The notes below the pieces were generated by a model. It saw nothing but the letters and a program-made list of their open reading frames with translations. It ran no database searches and was not told the DNA's origin. Below, piece after piece: positions 33,431-45,475 of a DNA stretch of 64,000 nt (its first letter is position 1; each line of letters begins with the position of its first letter). The stretch comes from Panulirus ornatus (lineage: Eukaryota; Arthropoda; Malacostraca; Decapoda; Palinuridae), in NCBI RefSeq assembly GCF_036320965.1, contig NC_092225.1, positions 77,888,613 to 77,952,612 on the forward strand, given 5' to 3'. The position numbers were made by a program, and so were the translations under genes.

Positions 33431-34080
33431 GGGTAAAAGCAGCCTCCCTCCCTCCCTCCTCCCCCTCCTTCCCAACAGAGCCTTAATGATGATAGATCGA
33501 CCACCGCCGACCACTCTCCCGGAATCAATAACGAATGTACGCGTCGCTGAATGATTCTCGCTTGGCGTAATTCATTCCTCGTAGTTCATGGCGCGGTGTT
33601 ACATGTTGGGGCTTTAATCAGCACTCTAATTATTTGTACCCTCTCGAGATATGCTAATCCGAGGCCGGGGGGATGAGGTATGGTGGGACCCACAGCCAGA
33701 CGGTAGGTACGGCCGCTGGCCGAGTGTGGCGGGTAGGAAGACGACGGGGGCTGGTACCTGCTGGTGGGTCTTCCCCCCGGGGAGTGTGTGTGTGTGTGAG
33801 GTGGAGGATGGGGTAACAAGTGTCTCCCGAGGCCGTGTGAATCATCATCAGGCTAACTACTCGCGGCAGTCGCTGGTGGGAGGCGACAGGACGACCGCTA
33901 AAGAGCGACCCCCGAGGAAACTTCGCCACTCGGATTGGCTCCTTCATTACCAATCCTCCCCGCTCATTGGTCGGTGTATTCTATTGATGAACCGACGGCC
34001 ATAGCTTTGCATACTTACAGGTGATAAATAAAGTGAAGATTAATAATGTATAAGAGCTGCCACGCTCGTGAATAAAATAC
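33430..34080. other. Low-repeat region with homeodomain-like and CCAAT-like motifs
   Basis: Carries TTTAATCAGCACTCTAATTA (33612-33631), ATATGCTAATCC (octamer-like, 33650-33661), three CCAAT-type boxes, TTTGCATA (34006-34013) and GATAAATAAAG (34023-34033). No long open frame with a motif is present. It looks like non-coding control sequence, but that is only an inference from motif density. Confidence 0.4.
33934..33970. promoter_or_regulatory. Three CCAAT-type boxes at 16-bp spacing
   Basis: ATTGG at 33934, CCAAT at 33950 and ATTGG at 33966 alternate in orientation with equal spacing. A TATA-like GATAAATAAAG follows about 55 bp downstream (34023). This is consistent with an NF-Y-bound promoter or enhancer, but no transcript can be seen. 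Confidence 0.4.
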
Positions 34081-34228
34081 AAGCTTTTTTCTCTAGTGCG
34101 GAATATTGACTACACGGTTGATACGCTCAGAAGACGAAACTTCTTCTTGAGTCTCGGCCGGTAGGGCGAGGGTGTGTACGACTCAGGGTCGTACTGAGGT
34201 TAGGTTAGGTGGTCGGGGGCTTCTACCG

Positions 34229-34230
<2 letters not shown>

Positions 34231-34287
<57 letters not shown>
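34231..34287. repeat. (GA)n microsatellite
   Basis: About 28 GA units. The preceding GAGGTTAGGTTAGGTGG (34196-34212) is TTAGG-like. Confidence 0.97.
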
Positions 34288-34712
<425 letters not shown>

Positions 34713-34717
34713 TTTTC

Positions 34718-34825
34718 TTTCTTTTTCAAACTATTCGCCATTTCCCGCATTAGCGAGGTAGCGTTAAGAACAGAGGACTGGGCCTTTGAGGGAATACCCT
34801 CACCTGGCCCAATTCTCTGTTCCTT

Positions 34826-34828
<3 letters not shown>
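34718..34828 (-). repeat. SINE-like module between (TA)n tracts
   Basis: Reverse complement of the module at 57667-57796: it has the counterparts of GAACAGAGAA, TGAGG, CCCAGTCCTCTGTTCTTAA, CGCTACCTCGCTAATGCGGG and AAATGGCGAATAGTTTGAAA. The 3' tail faces the TA tract at 34710, and the 5' side opens into the TA tract at 34829. Confidence 0.85.

Positions 34829-34894
<66 letters not shown>
34829..34894. repeat. (TA)n microsatellite joining a SINE-like module to a LINE
   Basis: About 33 TA units. The LINE starts in its last units at TATAGTGCC. Confidence 0.97.
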
Positions 34895-34897
<3 letters not shown>

Positions 34898-36421
34898 CCA
34901 TTGTACAAAGGCAAAGGGGATAAGAGTGAGTGCTCAAATTACAGAGGTATAAGTTTGTTGAGTATTCCTGGTAAATTATATGGGAGGGTATTGATTGAGA
35001 GGGTGAAGGCATGTACAGAGCATCAGATTGGGGAAGAGCAGTGCGGTTTCAGAAGTGGTAGAGGATGTGTGGATCAGGTGTTTGCTTTGAAGAATGTATG
35101 TGAGAAATACTTAGAAAAGCAAATGGATTTGTATGTAGCATTTATGGATCTGGAGAAGGCATATGATAGAGTTGATAGAGATGCTCTGTGGAAGGTATTA
35201 AGAATATATGGTGTTGGAGGCAAGTTGTTAGAAGCAGTGAAAAGTTTTTATCGTGGATGTAAGGCATGTGTACGTGTAGGAAGAGAGGAAAGTGATTGGT
35301 TCTCAGTGAATGTAGGTTTGCGGCAGGGGTGTGTGATGTCTCCATGGTTGTTTAATTTGTTTATGGATGGGGTTGTAAGGGAGGTAAATGCAAGAGTCCT
35401 GGAAAGAGGGGCAAGTATGAAGTCTGTTGGGGATGAGAGAGCTTGGGAAGTGAGTCAGTTGTTGTTCGCTGATGATACAGCGCTGGTGGCTGATTCATGT
35501 GAGAAACTGCAGAAGCTGGTGACTGAGTTTGGTAAAGTGTGTGGAAGAAGAAAGTTGAGAGTAAATGTGAATAAGAGCAAGGCTATTAGGTACAGTAGGG
35601 GTGAGGGTCAAGTCAATTGGGAGGTGAGTTTGAATGGAGAAAAACTGGAGGAAGTGAAGTGTTTTAGATATCTGGGAGTGGATCTGTCAGCGGATGGAAC
35701 CATGGAAGCGGAAGTGGATCATAGGGTGGGGGAGGGGGCGAAAATTTTGGGAGCCTTGAAAAATGTGTGGAAGTCGAGAACATTATCTCGGAAAGCAAAA
35801 ATGGGTATGTTTGAGGGAATAGTGGTTCCAACAATGTTGTATGGTTGCGAGGCGTGGGCTATGGATAGAGATGTGCGCAGGAGGATGGATGTGCTGGAAA
35901 TGAGATGTTTGAGGACAATGTGTGGTGTGAGGTGGTTTGATCGAGTAAGTAACGTAAGGGTAAGAGAGATGTGTGGAAATAAAAAGAGCGTGGTTGAGAG
36001 AGCAGAAGAGGGTGTTTTGAAATGGTTTGGGCACATGGAGAGAATGAGTGAGGAGAGATTGACCAAGAGGATATATGTGTCGGAGGTGGAGGGAACGAGG
36101 AGAAGAGGGAGACCAAATTGGAGGTGGAAAGATGGAGTGAAAAAGATTTTGTGTGACCGGGGCCTGAACATGCAGGAGGGTGAAAGGAGGGCAAGGAATA
36201 GAGTGAATTGGAGTCATGTGGTATACAGGGGTTGACGTGCTGTCAGTGGATTGAATCAAGGCATGTGAAGCGTCTGGGGTAAACCATGGAAAGCTGTGTA
36301 GGTATGTATATTTGCGTGTGTGGACGTGTGTATGTACATGTGTATGGGGGGGGGGGGGTGGGGCCATTTCTTTCGTCTGTTTCCTTGCGCTACCTCGCAA
36401 ACGCGGGAGACAGCGACAAAG

Positions 36422-36425
<4 letters not shown>
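34891..36425 (+). mobile_element. Family A LINE, 5'-truncated copy, about 1.5 kb
   Basis: Matches the copy at 29.57-31.10 kb across its whole length, including the short 3' region and CTCGCAAACGCGGG hairpin. The 5' junction shares ATAGTGCC with the TA tract, typical of 5' truncation during target-primed reverse transcription. The 3' end passes into a 35-A run and (TA)n. Confidence 0.93.
34895..36235 (+). CDS. Family A LINE reverse transcriptase, 446 codons, 5' truncated
   Basis: Starts within the RT domain (MPLYKGKGDKSECSNYRG), keeps motif A FMDLEKAYD (83-91), LRQGCVMSP (142-150) and LLFADDTAL (189-197), and ends at the same ...SHVVYRG stop as the 29-kb copy. Over the shared part I see only three amino-acid differences from that copy (V/D after RVDR, V/A after NKSK, M/K after CGNK). 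The first RT blocks and the endonuclease are missing, so it cannot be active alone. Confidence 0.9.

Positions 36426-36514
<89 letters not shown>
36425..36514. repeat. A run plus (TA)n at the LINE 3' end
   Basis: About 35 A followed by about 27 TA units. Confidence 0.97.
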
Positions 36515-36518
<4 letters not shown>

Positions 36519-36528
36519 TTTTTTCATA

Positions 36529-36661
36529 CATATTTGCATGTCCAGCGTTAGCGAGATAACGTTAAGAAAAGAGGACTGAGCCTTAGAAGGAACATCCTCA
36601 TTTGGCCCCCTTCTCTGTTCCTTCTTTCGGAAAATCAAAAACGGGAGGGAAGGATTTTCAG
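36529..36661 (-). repeat. SINE-like module
   Basis: Minus-strand module with the counterparts of GAAGGAACAGAGAAGGGGGC, CAAATGAGGATG, CTCAGTCCTCTTTTCTTAA and CGTTATCTCGCTAACGCTGG. It adjoins a (TC)n tract on its 5' side and has a diverged 3' tail. Confidence 0.75.
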
Positions 36662-36797
<136 letters not shown>

Positions 36798-36814
36798 TAC
36801 TTATATACATGCAT

Positions 36815-37225
36815 GTATTTGACCGTCGTTTCCTGCGTTAAATAGGTAGCATCAGGAACAAACGATGAAAGGCCGCATCCGTTCACATCCATTCTCCAGC
36901 TGTCATGTGTAATGCACCGAAACTACAGCTACCTATCCACGGTCAAGCCCCACAGACCTTTCCATGGTTTACCCCAGACGCTTCATATGCCCTAGTTCAG
37001 TCCATTGATAGCACTTCGACCCCAGTATACCACATCGTTCCAGTTCACTCTCTCCTTAGCACGCCTCTCATCCTCCTGCATGTTTAGGACCCAAATTGAA
37101 ATATTTTCCACTCCAAATCTTTCTTCCACTTTACCCATGAACTTTGTTTCAATCATGGCTACAACATCCAGGTTTCTTTCTTCAAGCATACTGCTTACAC
37201 AAAGGAACATGAAGAAATTCAATCA
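36815..37225 (-). mobile_element. Family A LINE, internal deletion derivative (endonuclease start joined to the C-terminus)
   Basis: A minus-strand frame (36992-37222, 76 codons) reads an endonuclease block LEERNLDVVAMIETKFMGKV at residues 12-31 and then, without a frame break, WVLNMQEDERRAKERVNWND, which belongs to the very end of the protein. All of RT is missing. ETK keeps the Glu of the APE-type motif. The 3' untranslated part below (36815-36990) is the older long type, with the counterpart of CATGTGTAATGCACC at 36902-36916. Confidence 0.75.
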
Positions 37226-37285
37226 ACAACAGACCACTTGATCCCTTTGAGGCTGTTTGTGATAGTGGAAGAAGAGTGAATATCA

Positions 37286-38135
37286 TGTATCAGTGTGGTA
37301 AGAGTAGAAATACGTACATACTATAGATGGAAAATATTGAATACTTTTCATGAAGCCAAGTTGGCGCAGATAGTGTCAGTCTTGGATTTGAAGCGAAGTA
37401 TTTACGAAGTGTGTTCTTAAACGTATCTATGGTACTGCGCAGTTTCAGCCACTCTAATTGGTATATCATTCCATATGTTAACAGCCCTGTTAAAGAAAAG
37501 GTATTTCGCCTCATTCGAGGTATAACGTTTGGCCAAGAGTTTGTAACCATTACTACGAGTTAAGTCAGACGAATCTATCCCTGTGTAATTAGGTGTAATT
37601 GGGTATATTTAGATTATCGAAACCTTTGACAATTTTGAATCTCTTTGTCAGATCACCCCCTAACCTTCTCTTTTCTAAACATGATAGATTTAAGTCGTTT
37701 ATTTGGCTCTCATAGGATTTGTTTCTTAGTCCGGGAATCGTCTTGGTCGCTCGCTCGCCTCTGTACTCCCTCTCCATTTTGTCTGTCTTTCCTCAAGTAA
37801 GGTGACCAATACTGGACACAATATTCGAGATGGGAATGCATCAGTGACTTGTAAGGAGTAAGGATAATTTCCCAGGACTTAAATTCGATAGTCCTATCTA
37901 TGAATCCAAGAATTTTGTTTTGTCTTTTTAACTGGTTTTGTGCACTGCTCACTTGGCTTTAGATCACCAGAGATTATTACACCCAGGTCTTCTTCCTCAT
38001 TTACCTGTTGCAGTCCAACAGAATTCATATTGTAGCTTGCCTTATCAGTTTTAAGACCGACATGTAAAACTTTGCACTCATCGATATTAGAATTAATTTG
38101 CCACTTTTTGGCCCAGTCCATTAGTTTGTCTACGT
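37286..38135 (-). mobile_element. Family B (Jockey/CR1-like) LINE, 3' part of RT and C-terminus
   Basis: On the minus strand, in order: MDWAKKWQINSNIDECKVLH, LKTDKASYNMNSVGL, EEEDLGVIISGDLKPSEQC (38121 to about 37930), then KILGFIDRTIEFKSWEIILT, SHLEYCVQYWSPYLRKD, and a C-terminus with LTYGMIYQLEWLKL and DTFKNTLRKYFASNP (about 37500-37370). Frames change several times. The RT catalytic part is missing at the 5' side. Confidence 0.85.
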
Positions 38136-38149
38136 CTGTTTAAAGCCAC

Positions 38150-38605
38150 CTATTCACTCATCGCCACTAATACACTCTCAGGACCACTGATATACTCCCA
38201 TGGCCATAAATTCCCTCTCAGAGCCACTAATACACTCTCAGGACAACTGATATACTCCCATGGCCATAAATACCCTCTCAGAGCCACTAATACACTCTCT
38301 TGGCTTCTATTACACTCAAGGCCACCAATGCACTTTCAAGGCCGCTAATACATTTTTGATGCCTCTAATAGACTTTCAGGGCCACTTATAGACTTTCAAG
38401 GCCACTAATGCACTCTTAGGGCCACCAGTTAACTCTCAAGGCTACTAATGCACTCCCAGAATTATTAATACACTCTCAGGGCCACTTATTTACTCTCAGG
38501 GCCACTGATGCACACTCAAGGCCACAAATGCATTTCCATGGCCACCAATACACTCTTTGGGCCATTAACAGACTCCTAGGGCCAATAATACGCTCTCAAG
38601 AGCAC
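38150..38605. repeat. Minisatellite, ~21-bp unit, degenerate, about 21 copies
   Basis: Units resemble GGCCACTAATACACTCTCAG, with substitutions in almost every copy. A higher-order unit of about 60 bp repeats near 38170-38290. It starts directly at the 5' end of the preceding LINE fragment. Confidence 0.88.
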
Positions 38606-38959
38606 TGTTGAGAGACTATACCTTCTTCGTCTCTGATTCCGCATGTTCTTCCTAGATGCGATGACCTTCACATGTGAACAGGGTCGACTTGGCTTTCCTG
38701 AGTAAGACTGTGTGTGTCGTGGTGATGGCCAACCCCATGTGTACATTCCTCCTGTTGACGCTTACCCGTGTTGGTGATGAATATGTGATGCCTGGGAGGC
38801 TGACGGTGACACTGTATTGATGGCTGACACAGGAGCACGAGAGCTGACCAGTTGTGGACAGGGAGGCAGACAGGTGGACGAGAGGACCGGGCTGACAGGA
38901 GAGAGTAGCGGCGGCTGGAACATCGTCCACCTCGCTATATGAATTGCAGATCCGGTGTC

Positions 38960-39240
38960 ACCTGCCATGACTGATGTCTGCCTCCTCGCTCGCTGCCACT
39001 GCCGGTGCTGCTGCCTCCTCCCACCAACACACCACCTCTGACGCCACAGCCATCATCACACCGACACCTCCTCAACCATATGAATCGTTACCACCACCAC
39101 CACCACCTCCACTACACTGGCACCTGCACAACCACAATCAACAATCACCACAAAGACACTTCCACAGCCATAAGACCGCTACCACCACCATCACCACAGC
39201 GGTTATGCCGCTTCCACCATCATCACCACGCTGACACCTC
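38960..39240. repeat. CAC/CCA-rich degenerate repeat
   Basis: ACCACCACC-type triplets, broken by ACACC and CACAACCA. It gives His-, Pro- and Thr-rich open frames in two plus-strand frames (86 and 108 codons) without motifs. Confidence 0.75.
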
Positions 39241-39264
39241 CACATCCATTTGTATTATCAACCT

Positions 39265-40350
39265 GTGTGATGGAAGAAGAGCGGTTGATGTCATCTGTGT
39301 TGGTTTTCAAAAAAAAAAAAACATTCGATAAATTTCCACATCTAACGCTACTAACAAAAAGTTGTCACATGGTATAGATGGAGTTATACTTCGTTGCTTA
39401 GGAACCTTCTGTAGCTGACTGGCCGCAGACAAAGCGTAATGAGCCTCTGAATGGTTAGACGTAACAAGTGGCGTGCCGCAGGGGTCACTCTTGGGACCGA
39501 CTCTCTTTCTCATATACACTAACGATATTGATAATGGGCTTCACTGTAAGGTCTCGGAATAAGCAGATGATACTAATTTGAGAAATAATTCTACGACAGA
39601 AACTGAACATTTTTAGCTTCGACTGACAAAGACAGATGGACTGGGCTGTCAAATGGCAAATGAATTTTGATATTGATAGGTGCAAGGTTTTACACATCGG
39701 TAATAAAAATGAAAAGGCAAGCTACTACATGAATTTTTTTTCAACTACTAAAGGTCAGTGAGGGAAAGGACTCTGGCGTGATAATCTCTAGTGACCTAAA
39801 ACCAAGCATGCGGTACACAGAAGCAATATAAAGAACGAACAAAATTAAGATTTGGGAAATTATCCCCACTATATACAGCTTATTCCTGAGTGCGTCCCTC
39901 TCTTGAATATTGTGTTCAGTTTTGGTCTTCCTATTTAAAGAAAGACATAGACGGAAAGGAGAGAGATTACATAGGTGAGCTAGCAAGATGATTCCTGGCC
40001 TGAGAAACAAATCCTATGAGAACCAAATTGAATCTCTTTAGCATAGGAAACAGGTGATCTAATACAGGCATTCAAAATCATTGAAGGCTTCGATAATCTC
40101 TATCTAGCGAGCTGCTTAGGGAATTTCGTCAGTTTTCTCTCGTAGTAATGGATATAAACACTTAGGCAAACGTTTTACCTCGAATGACGCGAAGTGCTTT
40201 TTCTTCAACGTTTTCTTCAACAGGATTGTTAACAAATGGAATGACTTACCACCTAGACTTGTTGAAATCGCTACCATAAACACGTTTAAGCATAGTTTTG
40301 ATAAATATTTCGCTACAAATCCACTACTGACATTATTTGCACCTCCTTAA
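39265..40350 (+). mobile_element. Family B (Jockey/CR1-like) LINE, decayed RT and C-terminus
   Basis: Begins with VDVICVGFQ (motif A, with Asp changed to Gly) and an A run as in the copy at 14.05 kb. It then has [20 protein letters not shown] (about 39469-39530), a MDWAVKWQMNFDIDRCKVLH block (about 39634-39695), VKEGKDSGVIISSDLKPS-like text and the same C-terminal NGYKHLGKRF and TFKHSFDKYF blocks up to 40345. It has many stops and frameshifts. Confidence 0.83.
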
Positions 40351-41488
40351 CTGCACGATAAGTTTACAGATCTTCCTTTAAAAGATATGTTCTAGTCCGA
40401 CCACATTAATCCGTAAGTTTCCTGTTCTCTTCCACTATCACAGCTTCGTGCTTGGATTACGCCTGAGTAGACCTACTATGTTCACACGAGCGTATCTACC
40501 TTTAGTGGCATTGTGACCCACCTGACGACAACAACCGTTGAAGTCTTGACCCAGCACCAACGAGGCTCACTTCCACTGACCGACGTCCGTGACCACAGTC
40601 GCCTTGTACCATCCAGTGCCCACACAGCTACGAGAAGTGTCCCATGCCTACTGCTGGAAGTGTCATGAACAATCCATGAACCAGTGCGCAGCCAAGCAAG
40701 CAAATAGCTTAGATTTCCCATATTTATTTTTATGTTAACTGCTATATATTAACTACTGAAATATTCATCGCTTAATGTTCACCACTGAATACATAATATA
40801 TGTCAACACACAGTATGACTGCAGAGTCAACCAGAATGTAACTTTATATCACGCACCGTTCAACGAATCCCCACTAAATGTGTGATGTGTAGACCATAAA
40901 ATTTGCCCTGTAAAACTTCCTGTACTATGTAGATAGACGTCGCTCTCATGTGGCTGTCCAGAGCGTAGATGTATCCAGCCGGCCTCACCTCAACCTAAAT
41001 CTCTTTTGTGATTAATTAACTAGTTCCTGCTATGACATCCCCGACGTATTTAATTCCTCAACTGCATGTTTTCATCCGAATGGCTGCCTGATTCCAGTGG
41101 ACCGTTATGTATGTATTATGAGTTGTGTGTTTATATATACCATTACCACCTTCTTCACCACACTGCTCCCACCACCACCCCATAACCACAGGACACGACG
41201 ACCCTGGTTCACGTGTCCTTCCCATCCTTCATTTAAGCAGTGTTGACCTGGGGGAGGCTCAGCTTGGAGCCCCTGTGTCGAGACGGTGTTGACTCCGGCT
41301 CCCCGTGTGGGCGGGCGAAGGTCTCTTGACGACTGACTGTTGATGTCTTGTGGTTGATCCCTCCTGTTGCCTGACCGTCATGTTGCTCACCCACACCGAG
41401 AAGAACTGGTTACGTATTATAATGATCCTTCATAAGAAGTTGCAGGTTCATGTTCTCCGCAGAGACGCCTGTGTAATATACATCAGAC
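40351..41488. other. Unique spacer
   Basis: About 1.1 kb with no recognised gene or repeat. Confidence 0.5.
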
Positions 41489-41495
41489 GTACGCG

Positions 41496-41562
<67 letters not shown>
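41489..41562. repeat. (CG)n-(CA)n alternating purine-pyrimidine tract
   Basis: ACGCGCACGCGCGCGC followed by about 29 CA units, strictly alternating and so a strong Z-DNA candidate. Confidence 0.97.
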
Positions 41563-41565
<3 letters not shown>

Positions 41566-42665
41566 TCACATGAGACCCAAGAACCATGTGGGTTAGTACG
41601 ATATTAAAGTATGGGCAGAGGGCATGAGGGTTTTCTGTATCACACCCAACATGGAACCCAAGACAAACCTGTAATATGTAAACAGTGTTGCAGCTGAAGA
41701 AATAGAATAAGAAAGTTGAGTTATAAGAATCCCAGTAGCAAAACAGATAGACAAAAAGCAAGAACAGAGGCTTATTTGGAGAGAGAGGCAGTGGATGTAT
41801 AGAGCAAGGACGACCTGTGGAGGAAATAAACACTTCAGAAAATGTTTAAAAGAAGAAAACATGAGAATATTCGAGAGACGAGAGATGGAAGAGACAATGA
41901 GGACGGTAAAACAAGAGAACATGACCAGCCAACAGAGGAACAGTAACAGATAGTGTGAGACTAATGAACAAAATGTTCACTGGGGAGACATATTGTAAGT
42001 CATAACAGCACTAGAGGAGGAGGACAACACCAGGGGAGAGACGTTAGTGGCCCCCTGGGAGGAGTGTCTTGATGCAGTCAACCGGTATCTCATCCTCCAG
42101 AAGACTGTAGTGTCACTCCCTCCTGGGTGCTCAGAGCGCGCCATACACGGTTCAAACCACAGGGTTTACCGTTGCTAATCTGGCTCTGAGCCTGGGACCA
42201 GCACACACAAAATCGTCGTCGGGATTCGAACAGGATGTACTACCAGTTTGGGACGGCTGCGCGGACGGGGCGACTCGCATTTTGTTCACCGGTGGAGAAG
42301 CAGTGAGGTGCTGAGGGTAGACCCTACCACTGTGTATGAGCCATTACCAGCATGTAGTCGGCGGCGTCAGCACCAGCAGGGAGGTGCTTCCACGTCGTCA
42401 GCGTAAGAGAGACCTTTCGTTCCATCTCCTTTGCCGGGGATTTTATGAGTCGGTAATTTGCGTGTAAAGTAGTAGTTTATGAGTGAGTAAAGTAAGCAAT
42501 AAGCGTTTTAAGATGGTTGCCCGGCTCGTAAATCTGTTTGTGGGAGATTTTTGGCTGCGGTGGCCAAGCTGTTTTGACGCAGCAGGAGTCGAAAAAGTAA
42601 TTAGCTTGGGAGGTATTGACGTGGCCAACAATGGACGAGCTTGCTCCTTCCTCATGCGTCTGGTG

Positions 42666-42666
<1 letters not shown>
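41563..42666. other. Unique spacer
   Basis: About 1.1 kb. Open frames of up to 109 codons have no motif. Confidence 0.45.

Positions 42667-42745
<79 letters not shown>
42667..42745. repeat. (CT)n microsatellite
   Basis: About 39 CT units. Confidence 0.98.
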
Positions 42746-42748
<3 letters not shown>

Positions 42749-42899
42749 TTGCTGACCACGAGGCAGCGCGGGGACAACCCGGGATGGGGGCCTGCTTTGG
42801 TTCGAATTTGGGAGCAGCAGTCAACTAACGCCTAACCTGGGTGTTCATCCTTACCTTAGGGCTGGTCGATAAATGGGTACCTGGTTTAGGCTGGTGTAC

Positions 42900-42900
<1 letters not shown>

Positions 42901-42940
<40 letters not shown>

Positions 42941-42947
42941 CACACAG
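42901..42947. repeat. (GT)n-(GC)n-(AC)n inverted microsatellite
   Basis: About 16 GT units, then GCGCGCGC, then CACACA. The tract folds back on itself around the GC centre. Confidence 0.95.
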
Positions 42948-43912
42948 GATTAAAAGACACTGAGCATGGACTATAGATAAGAGACAGTCTGGACAGCACG
43001 AGTGTCAAACCCTCTTTCCGTAACACACAGATCGTAACGACACATTCCTTTCTGTTGTGTTCTGTTCCGTTCTGTTTTCTGGTGTCAGAAGCTGCCTGTC
43101 AGAGAAGCTAGGCTACCGCACTGGACAGTTACTGTGTGACACTTGACTATTCAAGGGTTGGCAGGTGTGTTGTGTGTGCTTCTTCTCGTCTGTAGCACCA
43201 GGCTGTGTTCAGCTCTACCGTACCTTCTTGTGCCGTAACTAAGACCTTCCACCTGTCCCTCTGTACTTAGCAAGATTTTCATGACCCTGAGAAGGACTAT
43301 TCCTCTCATGTTTTTCAACCTTTTTCTGATCACAGGCGAACCCATCATGAGGACACCAGTCCCATGACAGGAACGTTATGTCGTTGATAAAGAAAAGAAC
43401 CTGGGGTTGTTGGGAATTGAAAGGTCGCTGGATTTACCACATCGATGTATAATAACACTGATACAGTTACGAATCCCTTTATTTGTCACTTTTTTTATGT
43501 AACATCCCAACTCTTTAAAGTAACAAGATGTATCCAGATATTCCGTATCCATACAGAGCGGAAAACAGTAGATGTGACTTGAATTATACAGCAGGCGATG
43601 TTTTCGTAAATGTTGCACTAGGAGATCTGCTACAGGTTGAGTGCAACACTCATAGCTTTCCTTGCTAATTAGTCCTCATGAAGCCTCATTGCACTCATTA
43701 CAGTGATTCTTGAACATGCGTCGTGTGATTACACCACCTCCGTTGCTGAAGCTGATACAGTCACTTCTGGCTTCACCTTCTGTTCTAATTTTTGCAGTTC
43801 ATTTAAAGATGGTCTTAATCTCTGACATTTATGGCATCTACATAGTTTCTCGTCCGCTGAGAGAACTTTGGTAACTCGCAAGTTAAGATTTTTTTTTTTG
43901 TGGCTCATCCCA

Positions 43913-43914
<2 letters not shown>
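42948..43914. other. Unique spacer
   Basis: Nothing recognised, apart from short CTGTT repeats near 43048-43080. Confidence 0.5.

Positions 43915-43994
<80 letters not shown>
43915..43994. repeat. (TC)n microsatellite
   Basis: About 40 TC units. Confidence 0.98.
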
Positions 43995-43999
<5 letters not shown>

Positions 44000-44970
44000 G
44001 CGATTGATCCGATGCCACTACGTCTTCATCCAGGCACACTCACCTCACACTGACCCTCCGCGGAAACGTAAGTTTGCGTTATCAAGGTCACGTCGTCTAT
44101 TGTTTTTCTTATGTAAGGCGAGATAGAGAATCTCCCCAGTTGATCGTACGTGAAGTCTCATGATTGTGTAAGTAATCCATCCTGAACCTTCACTGATTAA
44201 TTCACAAAGTTCCTCCTCCGTGACGCAGATCAACCAGGATCATTCGTCATGATCCTGTGAATGTTGAGAGATTGGCACGTTACAAGCACCGTTATAACAG
44301 GCTTATCCATTTCTTTTAGGGATTCCCATGTGATATTCCACTGAGGCGCTCATCCCCAGGTTCAGTCTCTTCCACACTCACTACCTCCTGAACCACATGA
44401 GCTGCTGTGTCCATCTCGGTCTCTAGATTTACCGACGCCCCTTACCATGTGGAGGTCCTCCCTGTGGCGAGTTGCCTCGTCTGCTGGGGAGCGGCAGTGT
44501 GTGTAGGTTCGCATTGTGGGCTGACTTTGTTCTGTTGACTTCCTGACTCATAGACTCACTGGGATGGACTGCACACACACCTACTACGGCTCAGTCATGT
44601 CGTGGTGGTGTTCAGTGGTGGGCGGTACAAGGGTCAGAGCCCACCATGCCCACAGTCAGGTGACTGTGTAGCAGTGGTGTGTGGTATGAGGCCTCGATGC
44701 TCAGCACAGTCATGTAACTGGAGACTGGTGGTGTCGAGTGGGCATTGTAAGGGTCGCAGAGACTCGCCAGACCACCACAATCAAGCACGTAGAAATGACG
44801 GGCAAAATCCATCTGGTAACTCAGTAGCTTTGAGCGACCAGTTTCATTATCGTGGTTATCATTATCATATCTCTCGGTGGTATTATAGTCAGGATGTCAT
44901 TACTAAGTGTAAGGATGGTTTAACTGTAGCATATAAACTGAGACAGTTGGAGATCTGAAGAGGATTATCT
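43995..44970. other. Unique spacer
   Basis: Weak internal similarity (GTGGTGT, GGGCATTGTAAGGGTC and GGGCGGTACAAGGGTC near 44630-44760). A 118-codon plus frame (44602-44958) has no motif. Confidence 0.45.
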
Positions 44971-44974
44971 TATC

Positions 44975-45475
44975 TGGGGAGGGGAGGTTACCTGGTCTGG
45001 GGAGGTGAGGAGATACAAGGGTAGGTTACGTTGTCTAGGGAGGGGAGGAGATACAAGGGTAGGTTTACCTGGTCTGAGGAAGGGAGGAGATAGAGAGTAG
45101 GTTACCTGGTCAGGGGAGGAGATACGAGGGTAGGTTACGTGGTCTGGGGAGGGGAGGAGATACAAGGGTAGGTTTACCTGGTCTGGGGAGGGGAGGAGAT
45201 ACAAGGGTAGGTTTACCTGGTCTGGGGAGGGGAGGAGATACAAGGGTAGGTTTACCTGGTCTGGGGAGGGGAGGAGATACAAGGGTAGGTTTACCTGGTC
45301 TGGGGAGGGGAGGAGATACAAGGGTAGGTTTACCTGGTCTGGGGAGGGTAGGAGATACAAGGGTAGGTTTACCTGGTCTGGGGAGGGGAGGAGATACAAG
45401 GGTAGGTTTACCTGGTCTGGGGAGGGTAGGAGATACAAGGGTAGGTTTACCTGGTCTGGGGAGCGTGGAGAGGTT
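44975..45475. repeat. Minisatellite, 39-bp unit, about 12 copies
   Basis: The unit is TACCTGGTCTGGGGAGGGGA then GGAGATACAAGGGTAGGTT. Copies from 45170 to 45470 are nearly identical, and those on the left are diverged. As 39 is divisible by 3, the minus strand stays open as PDQVNLPLYLLPS repeats; this reflects unit length and not coding. Confidence 0.96.

Noticed and set aside
38974..39331. His/Pro/Thr-rich frames of 86 and 108 codons
   Set aside because: They come from CAC/CCA triplet-rich sequence running into a LINE fragment.
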